Source: Salivita marina (GTDB lineage Bacteria > Pseudomonadota > Gammaproteobacteria > Pseudomonadales > Azotimanducaceae). From it: a DNA stretch of 6,557 bases. The stretch's first letter is position 1. The number at the start of each line of letters is the position of its first letter. Position numbers and translations under genes: made by a program. Below the pieces are notes generated by a model. The model was not told where the DNA came from. It searched no databases and worked only from the letters and a program-made list of their open reading frames with translations. Below, one piece after another: positions 1 through 6,432 of this stretch. The DNA lies in NCBI GenBank assembly GCA_038144425.1, contig JAYQNS010000007.1, positions 1 through 6,557 of the forward strand, read 5' to 3'.

Positions 1-1
1 G

Positions 2-166
2 GGTTTGCTCGTCGGGGCGAGCGCCACGGCTCCAGAGCAGCCCTCCCTTTTTGCTGGCTCCCGGGTGTCCTCTGCTTTGCCCTCGGCGAATCGCTCTGCA
101 CGAGTGGAGGGAAGCTCGGATTTCCTAAACGGTAATAGCGTACCGAGCAGGGAACCCCTAGGGGGG
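2..166 (+). repeat. Repeat unit 0, C-terminal tail only
   Basis: This stretch encodes the linker that follows the Cys-pair region in other units: a short Gly-Leu strand, Ala/Thr/Pro, then a hydrophobic strand (compare GLASDPTAPPLLAVMV in unit 1). Its presence shows that at least one more unit lies upstream of the window. Confidence 0.45.
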
Positions 167-1633
167 GGGCTTGTGGCCCAGGTTCCCGGTCTCTCCTGGC
201 AAAAGCTGCGGGGGCCAATCACGATCTTTGATCGCTTCGAAGATGATCGGTCCTTTCGCACCCTTTCAGAGGATCTTTTGCTGGCTTCTGGGGTGCCGCA
301 AAACCTCACCCTCTTTCAAGACCGCCTGCACCTGACCTTTGGGAGGGTGCGGTTTGATGACGCTGGAGCGCCGCAGTTACTGGGTGATCGCGCGGGTGCT
401 GCGGAGGTCCTGACCCAAAGCCTAAGCTTCGAGGAACTCTATGGCTCTGCCGCCATAGACCTTGTGACGGGTGAAATGACTGGGGCTTTGGATCTGGTTC
501 TCGCTGATCCGGACGCTTCACCGGAGGCCGCCTTTCCACGCTACCTCACCACTTTCACGGCGCAGCTGGCTCAGGGAGAGCTTGCAGCGGTAGATAGCAC
601 GGGAGCAGAATATCTGCTGACCGATTCTTCTGCCTCAGTCCTTGACGATGGGGCCTCCGTAGCGGTCACGCTCCGATTCCCTGCCCTTGCGGAAATAGCA
701 GGCTTCATTACTGGAGATAGCGCGGAGTATCTTCAGCTTGCCTTCGGCTTTGATACGACGGCTCGGGAAGGCGCCGGCGTTCAGGGCCTTGCCTTGCTGA
801 AAAGCAATGCCGTTACGGCGGCGGAGCAAAGCGCTCTGACCACTGGCCACGGGTTTGTCGGCGCGCTTTGTTGCGATAATGAAGACATCACTTTGCTAGG
901 TGGTCTTGCTTCTGACCCCACGGCGCCCCCATTGCTCGCGGTCATGGTCGACGCCCAGGGAGAGCCAGTTGCCCCTGGCGTGGCAGGCTTCGCTCGTTTT
1001 ACCCCCGCCAGTGAGGAGCAGTCGCTCGTTCTTATCCGCCCGGCTTCCGGGGATCTGGTCACTGCACTCGAGTTTCCCGTCCGCCCGGGAACGGAGGGGC
1101 TGATCGCCCAGCGCTGGGATCGTCCGATGGACGAAGTCGCCGGATCTTCTATCGACGTCTTCCTGGCTTCATCCGGGGCGCTACTTCCCAACGCTGAGCT
1201 CACGAACACGCTCTTTACCCTATCGGGAATTCCCACAGGGTTCTCTGCACTCCAGGGGACTGCGACCTACCGAGATACGGATTTAATTGACGCTGCCTTT
1301 ATAGGATTTCCTCTACCGACAGAGCCCGGAGGAATTGACCCCTTTGCAGGCTTTTCTGTCAGCTTCGATATCGATTTTGGTTCCGGACTGATTTCTCAAG
1401 GTCACTTAGGCTTCGGGAGCGACCCAGCTTTTGAAACGGAGATTTTGTTCTCGGGACAGGTGTTTGCGGCGGAATCGGGAAATTCGGTAGCGCTTTTTGT
1501 CGAGCAAGGCATATTGCGGGGCCTCGAGGTCGATCCCCAGCAATCCTTGCTTGGAGGGTTTTTGTTGGCGCTGAGGGCGAGGCCTTCGCGGGCGCTTTTT
1601 CCCTTGCGACCAATCAGCCTGATGGGCCGGTAG
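2..1633 (+). CDS. 5' part of a giant tandem-repeat surface-type protein (partial, ends after frameshift)
   Basis: The frame is open from the left edge. A TTG at 5-7 could serve as a start, but I do not believe it: the residues after it (GLLVGASATAPEQPSLF) align by eye with an internal repeat segment (GLASDPTAPPLLAVMV, about 888-935), so the gene begins upstream. The visible 543 codons hold the tail of one repeat, a complete unit (about 167-1096) and most of a second. Core strands are at residues 147-161 and 447-466, counting the TTG as residue 1. The GFITG strand is at 233-237, and a vicinal Cys pair (FVGALCC) at 284-290. There are no catalytic motifs, membrane segments or RTX-type calcium nonapeptides. 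The last 23 residues (from 520) are Arg/Leu/Pro-rich and do not resemble the repeat, which indicates a frame change near 1559-1563. Function is unknown; an extracellular beta-rich binding or adhesion role is inferred. Confidence 0.8.
   Translation, partial: GLLVGASATAPEQPSLFAGSRVSSALPSANRSARVEGSSDFLNGNSVPSREPLGGGLVAQVPGLSWQKLRGPITIFDRFEDDRSFRTLSEDLLLASGVPQNLTLFQDRLHLTFGRVRFDDAGAPQLLGDRAGAAEVLTQSLSFEELYGSAAIDLVTGEMTGALDLVLADPDASPEAAFPRYLTTFTAQLAQGELAAVDSTGAEYLLTDSSASVLDDGASVAVTLRFPALAEIAGFITGDSAEYLQLAFGFDTTAREGAGVQGLALLKSNAVTAAEQSALTTGHGFVGALCCDNEDITLLGGLASDPTAPPLLAVMVDAQGEPVAPGVAGFARFTPASEEQSLVLIRPASGDLVTALEFPVRPGTEGLIAQRWDRPMDEVAGSSIDVFLASSGALLPNAELTNTLFTLSGIPTGFSALQGTATYRDTDLIDAAFIGFPLPTEPGGIDPFAGFSVSFDIDFGSGLISQGHLGFGSDPAFETEILFSGQVFAAESGNSVALFVEQGILRGLEVDPQQSLLGGFLLALRARPSRALFPLRPISLMGR
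161..169 (+). repeat. G9 homopolymer tract inside the coding region
   Basis: Nine consecutive Gs encode Gly-Gly-Gly. Repeat homology is in the same frame on both sides, so the tract is currently in frame. Loss or gain of one G would shift the frame of the giant gene. Long G tracts are known slippage sites in phase-variable surface genes; that role here is inferred. Confidence 0.6.
167..1096 (+). repeat. Protein repeat unit 1 (subtype A)
   Basis: This unit of about 310 residues opens with a Trp strand (VPGLSWQKLRGP). It continues with a FEDDRSFRTL...LLLASGVPQNL segment, core AIDLVTGEMTGALDLVL (about 449-499), RYLTTFTAQL, GFITGDSAEYLQLAFGF (701-751), GLALLKS and FVGALCC (854-874). It aligns best with unit 3, including the Arg-Tyr-Leu strand and the adjacent cysteines. 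The unit boundary is my choice, placed at the Trp strand. Confidence 0.6.
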
Positions 1634-1950
1634 TGTCTGGCTTATTTGTGAATAGTCGTTTCCCTCTCGCTCCAGTTTTCGACGGCGATCAGACCGCAGC
1701 GCTCTTTGGGAGTTCGAAGCTAGCTCTGACTACGACCTTGGCCCAAGAAGCTCAGGCGCCAGGTCTTCGCTTCGGCTTGGGTTTTAACGGCCCCGATGGA
1801 CCGCTCGTCGCAACGGCCACCGGACCCGATCCCGTAGCGGGAATATTGAGCGCGCGGAACGCAGAGGTGTTTCCTGAGGGCACCGTCCTTCTTTCAGGCA
1901 ACCTCAGTGGGGGCTTTACGGAGGCGGCGGTCAACCCGGGCGGGGTGGAG
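1097..1950 (+). repeat. Protein repeat unit 2 (subtype B), contains the frameshift
   Basis: It opens with GLIAQRWDRP and a LFTLSGIPTGFSALQGTATY segment, which is the 'Gly-x-Pro-Thr ... Gly-x-x-x-Tyr' signature. The core SVSFDIDFGSGLISQGHL (about 1355-1408) and an FSGQV strand follow. The glycine strand (from 1556) crosses from the first frame into the -1 frame, and GLFVNS exits at about 1639-1656. It aligns best with unit 4. Confidence 0.6.
1559..1563 (+). other. Frameshift site: T5 run where T6 is expected
   Basis: The upstream frame reads Gly-Gly-Phe-Leu-Leu here (GGA GGG TTT TTG TTG). The repeat requires Gly-Phe-Phe-x-Gly, which one added T would restore (GGG TTT TTT GTT GGC). The equivalent position in unit 3 is GGG TTT TTT ACA GGC with six Ts (2599-2604), and unit 4 has GGG TTC TTC TCC GGA. 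A one-base loss in a homopolymer is the simplest reading. No canonical X-XXY-YYZ slippery heptamer is present in the zero frame. Confidence 0.72.
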
Positions 1951-4900
1951 GGCTTGTTTTGGTATCGCTGGCCCGCGCCTGTTCGCGTCTTTTCAGATCC
2001 CCGTAACTCAGAGCTGTTTTCCGACCTTGATAGAGCCTTATTGGTTGCCGTAGGAACTCCGACCAACCTGGCAGATCTCACCGCTACCACGGAGATTTTC
2101 TTTAACGTTCCAAGTGCGCTTCTCTTCGCGTCGACCAGCGAGGCACTTGTCTCCCTTGACGGTGGAGTGAGCCTCGAATCCTCACCCTCATCAGCTACTT
2201 TTGGGGGTGGGTTTGGGCCCGCCCTAGGGGCGGCCCAGCGTTTTTCTGTCGAGGCGGGGGCGGGCTTTAGCACCCAGCAGGTGTTCGGCTATGGGGTGTT
2301 AGACCTTCAGCAGGGCGCTTTTCAGGGCGGTCTGGAGCTGGTGCTGGGTAGCTCCCAGGGCGCTTCGGAAAGTCGCTACCTTGGGGTTTACAGCGCTGCG
2401 GTGCAGAACGGAGCGTTCGGGCCTTCCGCCTTCGCTGATGCGGTATATCTCCCTGCGTTGGAGAACTCCAGTCCCTCGAGCCTGCTCTTCGACACGAACG
2501 TCGTGGGCGCCCAACTGTCCGGGCAGACGATAGATTTGGGAGCGATTCTGGATGATTTATCCATTGCTAATGCGCCCGCGGAAGGAGAGGTTGCGGGGTT
2601 TTTTACAGGCCCGGATGCCACCGCGCTCCAGCTTAGTTTTGCCTTTGCCAGCCCCCAAACCTCGGGGCCGCCCGCTGAAGGCCTTGCGCTCTTCCAAAGC
2701 CCTGCGCTTACTCAAGAAGAAAGAACGCTCCTAACGTCGCGAAATACTGCGTTTGTTGGACTTTTGTGTTGCTCAGACTTTGGAGTAGGCATTGGTCGAG
2801 CCTATGAAGGCGACGCCCCCGAAGCGTTTTTACTGACCTCCGTGGTGCGATTTGGCGATGATTCTTTCCCGCAGGTTGGCGATCCTGGCTTTTGGTACGA
2901 CCCCTTTGCAACGGACGTGGAAGCCGAGGTATTTCGTTTCTTCGGTGGCACGGCGGAATCAATTTCCCTTCCGGCGGCGCTGTCCTCTGAGGTTTCCGGC
3001 GTTCGCTGGTTGAGCACCGCGGCTGACGGCCCGAGTGTTGGAGTGATAGAGGCGGACAATGGTGCTCTTGTTGAGCTCATCGATGATGTGCTCTTCCTAA
3101 CTGCGATGCCGACGATCCAATTTCCGTCTTTCACGACGGAGCGAACCTTCAGAGCAGACCTCATTTTTGACGGATTCGCATTGGATATCTTCTCAACTTC
3201 GCCGGGGGCCCTCTCCCTGGCGAATACGCCTCTTGACCTCAGCTTTAACGTCGATCTAGCAAGCGGTGCGATACCCTTCGGCCGTCTGGCTTTTGCGTTG
3301 CCGAATAGCGGAGGCTTCGTCGAAGGCCGCTTCTCCGGTCAGGTGCGCTTCGATACTGATTATCAATATCTGGATGTTGGCTTTAGTGATGGATTTTTTG
3401 GCGCGGCACCTCTGGATTTGCTGGAATCGGAGATACAAGGGTTCTTCTCCGGACCCAATGCCGAGCAATTTGTAGGCGGATTTTCCCTCCTGGCGGACTC
3501 CTTCGCGAATCCGATGAGTCCTTCGAACGGCTCCACCGCACCTCTGAATTTGGCGGAGGGGCTTTTCGTGGCTGAGCAGGGGCCTCGGGAAGGCGGGGGT
3601 GCCTTGAGCGAGCAGGATCGGCTCGCCCTTGCGGACTCGACTGAGATTTTCCTCGCCCTAGATGCCAGCTTGAGCGGTTCTCAAAGCCCTGGGCAGCGCC
3701 TTGGGCGGTTGGTGGACCAGACTGAGGCCGTAGGAGATATCCCCGAATTTCTCCTCGGCAGTCACCCGCAAGGCCTCAGTGAGACGTTCACCGAGCCCCT
3801 CGGGTCCGACACCGAAGTGGTTCGAATTGCAGATCGCCCCGCTACGAAAATTGAGTTGGGGGCAGGCGCGAATGCCGCCGCCTTCCTCTTCACTGCGCCG
3901 CACGATCTACGCGCCTACGGCGCTTTGCTAGGGGATGAGCGGAAGCGTTTTGAAGATTATCTGCTGGTGATGACGTTCCCCATGGCAACCGGTTCCGGAC
4001 TTGGCGCCGGGCACTTGCTCTACAAATCGGACGAGCTGCGCTACCAGGTCCGAGCCGCCCAGCAGCCGGGCTTCCTCGGAGAGGGGTCCGGAGTGATGAG
4101 CTTCAACTTGAACTGGAACAACGGAGCGGTCTCCCAAGGACGGCTTAAGCTTGAAACCGATGGGGCAGGAGATGGTCTTGAAGTCTTCTTCTCTGGGACC
4201 GTTGGTAATCAGGGTGGGACCGTGGCCACGGCTTTGACGCTCGACAGCGGCGTTTTCTTTGAAGCGGACCAAACCCTCTTTCAGCAGACCTTAGATGGGT
4301 CAGCGACCGCATTTTTTGATTCATCCGCATCAATCGTGACCTTGGTCAACCGAGACGACGGAGCTGGGGGTGTGGATTTTCTTAGCGCCTTTGAGCTGGT
4401 GGTGAGAAACGGCGCGGACGCAGCGCTCGGCGATCTCCTGTTTGCTGGCTTGGGCAGGGCTCAAGCGACGGATCTGAGTCTGACTTCCGAAGAGCTAGCG
4501 GGCCTCAGTTCCACAGGAAGCTCCGATCCCCTCTGGGGTTATGTCGCCTATGGTTTCTTTGAGCGGCCGGCGGCGGAGGGCGGTTCCGGCGCCTTTTTAC
4601 TTCAGGGCATGAGCACCGATGACAACATTGAGGATCCGGTTCTCGTCATTCCCACGTCCTCGGGCGTTGATCTTTCGGTTTCCGACTTGGGCTTCTACGG
4701 CGGGCAGAACGTTGAGCGCTTTTATCGTCGTGGTCTCGCGCCCTTCGGGAGTCTGGGAGGGAGTTCCCAGCTTTTCGTTTCTGACGTCACCGAACTTGAG
4801 CAGGGGTTTTGGGGCACCCGATCCGCTCCCCTCGGGCCCAAGCCGCTTTTGGTTGATGGAAGCGGGTCAATTCTCGATACGGCGCAGCCCGCTGATATCT

Positions 4901-6432
4901 TCCTATTCCAGCGTGCTCCGCTCGCAACGCTTCCCTTCTCGGGTCCCGCGCCCTACGGCACCTTCTCGGGCGAAATTGAGAGCATCGTCGGCCCCGCTGA
5001 GAGCGGGGTCTTCCTCAACAACGTTTGGCTGTCCTTCAACGTGGACTACCAAACCGGAGTGATCTCCGAGGGGCGGCTGTCTCTAAGTCGTGCCGATGCC
5101 GGCGCGCCGAATGGTACGGTGATCGATCTTTCCTTCTCCGGGGTTCTGCCGGCCCAGAGTAATAGCGCCCTGCCTCAGGGGTTCGCTTCGCTCACCATCG
5201 ACGAAGTATTCAGCAGCGCTCCCGTTAACTTTTTAGCCTCGGAAAGTGGGTTGCACGGCTTTTTCACTGGAACGGAGGCCGATGGCTTTGAATTTATGGC
5301 TTCTGTCGGTTTGGCGGGGGAGGAAGAGTCCCTGTTCACGCCGCTCCTCTACGCGCTTCTCAGCGTACGTGCTGACATCTTTGATTCGGCCACATCGGAA
5401 AATGTCCGGCTTGAACAGCGGCTCGAGCCGAGCGATTGGCAGCAGTGGACCGATGCCTCTGGCGCCTCTCGTTTTGCGATCGCGGCTTTCCCGATCATCG
5501 AGTTCAATAGCTCGCTCGGGGAATTTGGGGACTTTGAGCAGAAAATCCATAGCGGTGGCGCCCCCGGATTTTCAACGGCGTTTGCAGGCTTGGTAATGGG
5601 GGGCTGTTTGGGGGTTGAGGATCCCTCGGCAACAAACGCAAGTGAGTCGGCAGGAAGCTTTGTAATGGGGGCCAATGCCCTACTTGATCGGGGAAGCAAC
5701 CAGGGACTGGAGCGCCCCGAGTTTTTCCAACAACCCTTCGACGTGGTGCTGAAGGATAGCGGCTTCGGCAGCGAGCTCCGTTTTGAGGCTTCCCCTGGCG
5801 ATGTCGATGTGGAGTGGGGGATCTGGGATTCGGGATTCGCCCAGGATGCGGCGCTTGATGCCAATCTGGGAGTGACCTTGGAGCGCATCGCCTATGCCAC
5901 AGGCGTCCCCACGCCCACCGGTTCGCTTCCCGCGGGGAGCATTAGCTACGCGGTGAGTGCAGGACCAAACGTGACTGACGTTGGCGAGTTCCTTTTCCTT
6001 AGGACCGGAAACTTGGGCGGCGCCTCGTCCTCTCTTTCAACGCCTTTCCGGGAAACCATGAGCGCGGTCGATCTCCGCTTCGATATCAACTTCGCCACCG
6101 GTGAAATTGGAAATGGGGTCCTGGACCTTTCCTACGCTGATCCGGAGGACTTTTCCAAAACCCTGCAGTGGACCGGGGCCTTTGGGGGGCAGGCGCGAGG
6201 TGCCTTTGCCGAGTTCGAGTTTTCCAGCCTCACGATGAATCGCGATGCCGCGCTTCAGCAGCTCTCCCCGGACCTAAGTCGGAGCTCCATGGCGGGCTTC
6301 GCAACGGGGGCTAACGGCGAAGCCTTTTTGGGCGGGCTGAGCCTGGAGGCCGCGTCGCCCGCTGGTGCCTCGCAGCGGTTGCTGGAGAGCTTGCAGGGGG
6401 TGTTCCTAATGAATCAGGTGGGGTCTCAGTGA
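1633..6432 (+). CDS. 3' part of the same giant tandem-repeat protein (TbpB-like beta-barrel-type repeats)
   Basis: This is a 1,599-residue frame ending at TGA 6430-6432. The GTG at 1633 is the first possible start in a frame open since 1435. It lies inside a repeat strand (V-S-G-L-F-V), shares its first G with the TAG of the upstream frame, and has no convincing Shine-Dalgarno sequence or signal peptide. I therefore regard it as the continuation of the upstream gene, not a separate gene. It carries the end of unit 2 and units 3-7. Beta cores lie near residues 218, 535, 822, 1133 and 1478. Glycine-rich strands of the GFFTG/GFFSG/GFATG type are at 322, 603, 1209 and 1555, with a degenerate copy near 893. 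A second FVGLLCC is at 374-380 and a lone Cys at 1325. Lysine is nearly absent (9 in 1,599) and acidic residues are frequent. The C-terminus (GVFLMNQVGSQ) has no LPXTG, PEP-CTERM or outer-membrane-barrel signature. The fold resembles TbpB-like surface proteins; this is a recognition by pattern, moderately sure. Confidence 0.82.
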   Translation: MSGLFVNSRFPLAPVFDGDQTAALFGSSKLALTTTLAQEAQAPGLRFGLGFNGPDGPLVATATGPDPVAGILSARNAEVFPEGTVLLSGNLSGGFTEAAVNPGGVEGLFWYRWPAPVRVFSDPRNSELFSDLDRALLVAVGTPTNLADLTATTEIFFNVPSALLFASTSEALVSLDGGVSLESSPSSATFGGGFGPALGAAQRFSVEAGAGFSTQQVFGYGVLDLQQGAFQGGLELVLGSSQGASESRYLGVYSAAVQNGAFGPSAFADAVYLPALENSSPSSLLFDTNVVGAQLSGQTIDLGAILDDLSIANAPAEGEVAGFFTGPDATALQLSFAFASPQTSGPPAEGLALFQSPALTQEERTLLTSRNTAFVGLLCCSDFGVGIGRAYEGDAPEAFLLTSVVRFGDDSFPQVGDPGFWYDPFATDVEAEVFRFFGGTAESISLPAALSSEVSGVRWLSTAADGPSVGVIEADNGALVELIDDVLFLTAMPTIQFPSFTTERTFRADLIFDGFALDIFSTSPGALSLANTPLDLSFNVDLASGAIPFGRLAFALPNSGGFVEGRFSGQVRFDTDYQYLDVGFSDGFFGAAPLDLLESEIQGFFSGPNAEQFVGGFSLLADSFANPMSPSNGSTAPLNLAEGLFVAEQGPREGGGALSEQDRLALADSTEIFLALDASLSGSQSPGQRLGRLVDQTEAVGDIPEFLLGSHPQGLSETFTEPLGSDTEVVRIADRPATKIELGAGANAAAFLFTAPHDLRAYGALLGDERKRFEDYLLVMTFPMATGSGLGAGHLLYKSDELRYQVRAAQQPGFLGEGSGVMSFNLNWNNGAVSQGRLKLETDGAGDGLEVFFSGTVGNQGGTVATALTLDSGVFFEADQTLFQQTLDGSATAFFDSSASIVTLVNRDDGAGGVDFLSAFELVVRNGADAALGDLLFAGLGRAQATDLSLTSEELAGLSSTGSSDPLWGYVAYGFFERPAAEGGSGAFLLQGMSTDDNIEDPVLVIPTSSGVDLSVSDLGFYGGQNVERFYRRGLAPFGSLGGSSQLFVSDVTELEQGFWGTRSAPLGPKPLLVDGSGSILDTAQPADIFLFQRAPLATLPFSGPAPYGTFSGEIESIVGPAESGVFLNNVWLSFNVDYQTGVISEGRLSLSRADAGAPNGTVIDLSFSGVLPAQSNSALPQGFASLTIDEVFSSAPVNFLASESGLHGFFTGTEADGFEFMASVGLAGEEESLFTPLLYALLSVRADIFDSATSENVRLEQRLEPSDWQQWTDASGASRFAIAAFPIIEFNSSLGEFGDFEQKIHSGGAPGFSTAFAGLVMGGCLGVEDPSATNASESAGSFVMGANALLDRGSNQGLERPEFFQQPFDVVLKDSGFGSELRFEASPGDVDVEWGIWDSGFAQDAALDANLGVTLERIAYATGVPTPTGSLPAGSISYAVSAGPNVTDVGEFLFLRTGNLGGASSSLSTPFRETMSAVDLRFDINFATGEIGNGVLDLSYADPEDFSKTLQWTGAFGGQARGAFAEFEFSSLTMNRDAALQQLSPDLSRSSMAGFATGANGEAFLGGLSLEAASPAGASQRLLESLQGVFLMNQVGSQ
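1951..2997 (+). repeat. Protein repeat unit 3 (subtype A)
   Basis: This unit of about 349 residues contains GLFWYRWPAPVRVF, then LLVAVGTPTNLADL. Its core is FGYGVLDLQQGAFQGGLELV (from about 2284), followed by RYLGVYSAAV, GFFTGPDATALQLSFAFAS (2596-2652), EGLALFQS and the FVGLLCC pair (2752-2772). It is a clear paralogue of unit 1, somewhat longer because of a Ser/Gly-rich insertion before the core. Confidence 0.6.
2998..3813 (+). repeat. Protein repeat unit 4 (subtype B)
   Basis: This unit of about 272 residues contains GVRWLS, LFLTAMPTIQF, core DLSFNVDLASGAIPFGRL (about 3235-3288), RFSGQV, then GFFSGPNAEQFVGGFSLLA (3439-3495) and AEGLFVAEQ. It resembles unit 2 most closely. The linker after it has no cysteine pair. 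Confidence 0.58.
3814..4803 (+). repeat. Protein repeat unit 5 (most divergent)
   Basis: EVVRIADRP aligns loosely with the opening LIAQRWDRP of unit 2. The core VMSFNLNWNNGAVSQGRLKL (4093-4152) and FFSGTV are clear. The usual 'Gly-x-Pro-Thr' segment is not recognisable, and the GFFxG strand is degraded to TAFFDSSAS (about 4306-4332) with an extra loop before FLSAFEL. It is followed by LTSEELAGL, a linker shared with other units. Confidence 0.48.
4804..5802 (+). repeat. Protein repeat unit 6
   Basis: It contains GFWGTRSAPLG, then IFLFQRAPLATLPFSGPAPY in place of the Gly-Pro-Thr segment. The core is WLSFNVDYQTGVISEGRL (about 5026-5079), with DLSFSGV and GFFTGTEADGFEF (5257-5295). The following linker has a lone Cys (VMGGCLG, about 5593-5613) in the slot where units 1 and 3 have two. 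Confidence 0.55.
5803..6429 (+). repeat. Protein repeat unit 7 (terminal, stops after the core)
   Basis: It contains VDVEWGIWDSGF, IAYATGVPTPTGSLPAGSIS, core VDLRFDINFATGEIGNGVLD (about 6067-6126), WTGAFGG, GFATGANGEAFLGGLSLEA (6295-6351) and GVFLMNQ. The linker and Cys-slot segment of the internal units is absent, so the protein ends on the exit strand. This looks like the designed end of the array and not a truncation. Confidence 0.58.
6416..6423 (+). promoter_or_regulatory. Ribosome binding site of the downstream gene
   Basis: AGGTGGGG lies 8 bases before the ATG at 6432, within the last codons of the giant gene. It supports ATG 6432 as the start. GTG 6429, in the same frame and one codon earlier, is a weaker alternative. 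The site suits translational coupling with the upstream cistron. Confidence 0.6.

Larger units (their letters stand above)
2..6432 (+). other. Proposed single gene spanning both frames, interrupted by a -1 shift
   Basis: Joining the two frames with one extra T at 1559-1563 gives one continuous protein of about 2,140 residues, open at the left edge. The -1 frame read from 1561 gives Phe followed by VGAEGEAFAGAFSLA and then, before and across the GTG at 1633, VVSGLFV. This lines up with GPNAEQFVGGFSLLA and AEGLFV in unit 4, and with GPDATALQLSFAFAS in unit 3. The seven cores stay evenly spaced only if the two frames are one protein. The cause may be a true mutation (decayed or phase-off gene), a homopolymer sequencing error, or recoding; the sequence alone cannot decide among them. 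Confidence 0.75.

Noticed and set aside
5..67. TTG at 5-7 as start codon followed by a signal-peptide-like LLVGASATA stretch
   Set aside because: The stretch is too short for a signal peptide, lacks a basic N-region, is open upstream, and matches an internal linker of the repeat, so it is more likely mid-gene.
781..1236. Minus-strand open frame of 151 codons
   Set aside because: Antisense to strong repeat homology on the plus strand, with Ser/Pro/Arg-rich low-complexity translation typical of a shadow frame.
1633..1635. GTG as genuine start of a second gene with TAG/GTG overlap
   Set aside because: No Shine-Dalgarno sequence, no signal peptide, and the position is inside a repeat strand whose homology continues upstream in the same frame to 1561.
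1752..2273. Minus-strand open frame of 173 codons
   Set aside because: Shadow of unit 2/3 coding sequence, with Pro/Lys/Arg-rich composition and no recognisable domain.
4619..5062. Plus-strand open frame of 147 codons in another frame
   Set aside because: Lies inside well-supported repeat coding sequence and its translation is Ser/Arg/Pro-rich without domain features.
5349..5888. Minus-strand open frame of 179 codons
   Set aside because: Shadow of units 6-7; Ser-rich with no motif or ribosome binding site that I can support.
2..6429. RTX calcium-binding or cadherin/Ig-like repeats
   Set aside because: No GGxGxDxLx nonapeptides and no DxDxG or DRE-type calcium motifs, and the unit length (about 310) is much longer than Ig-like modules.
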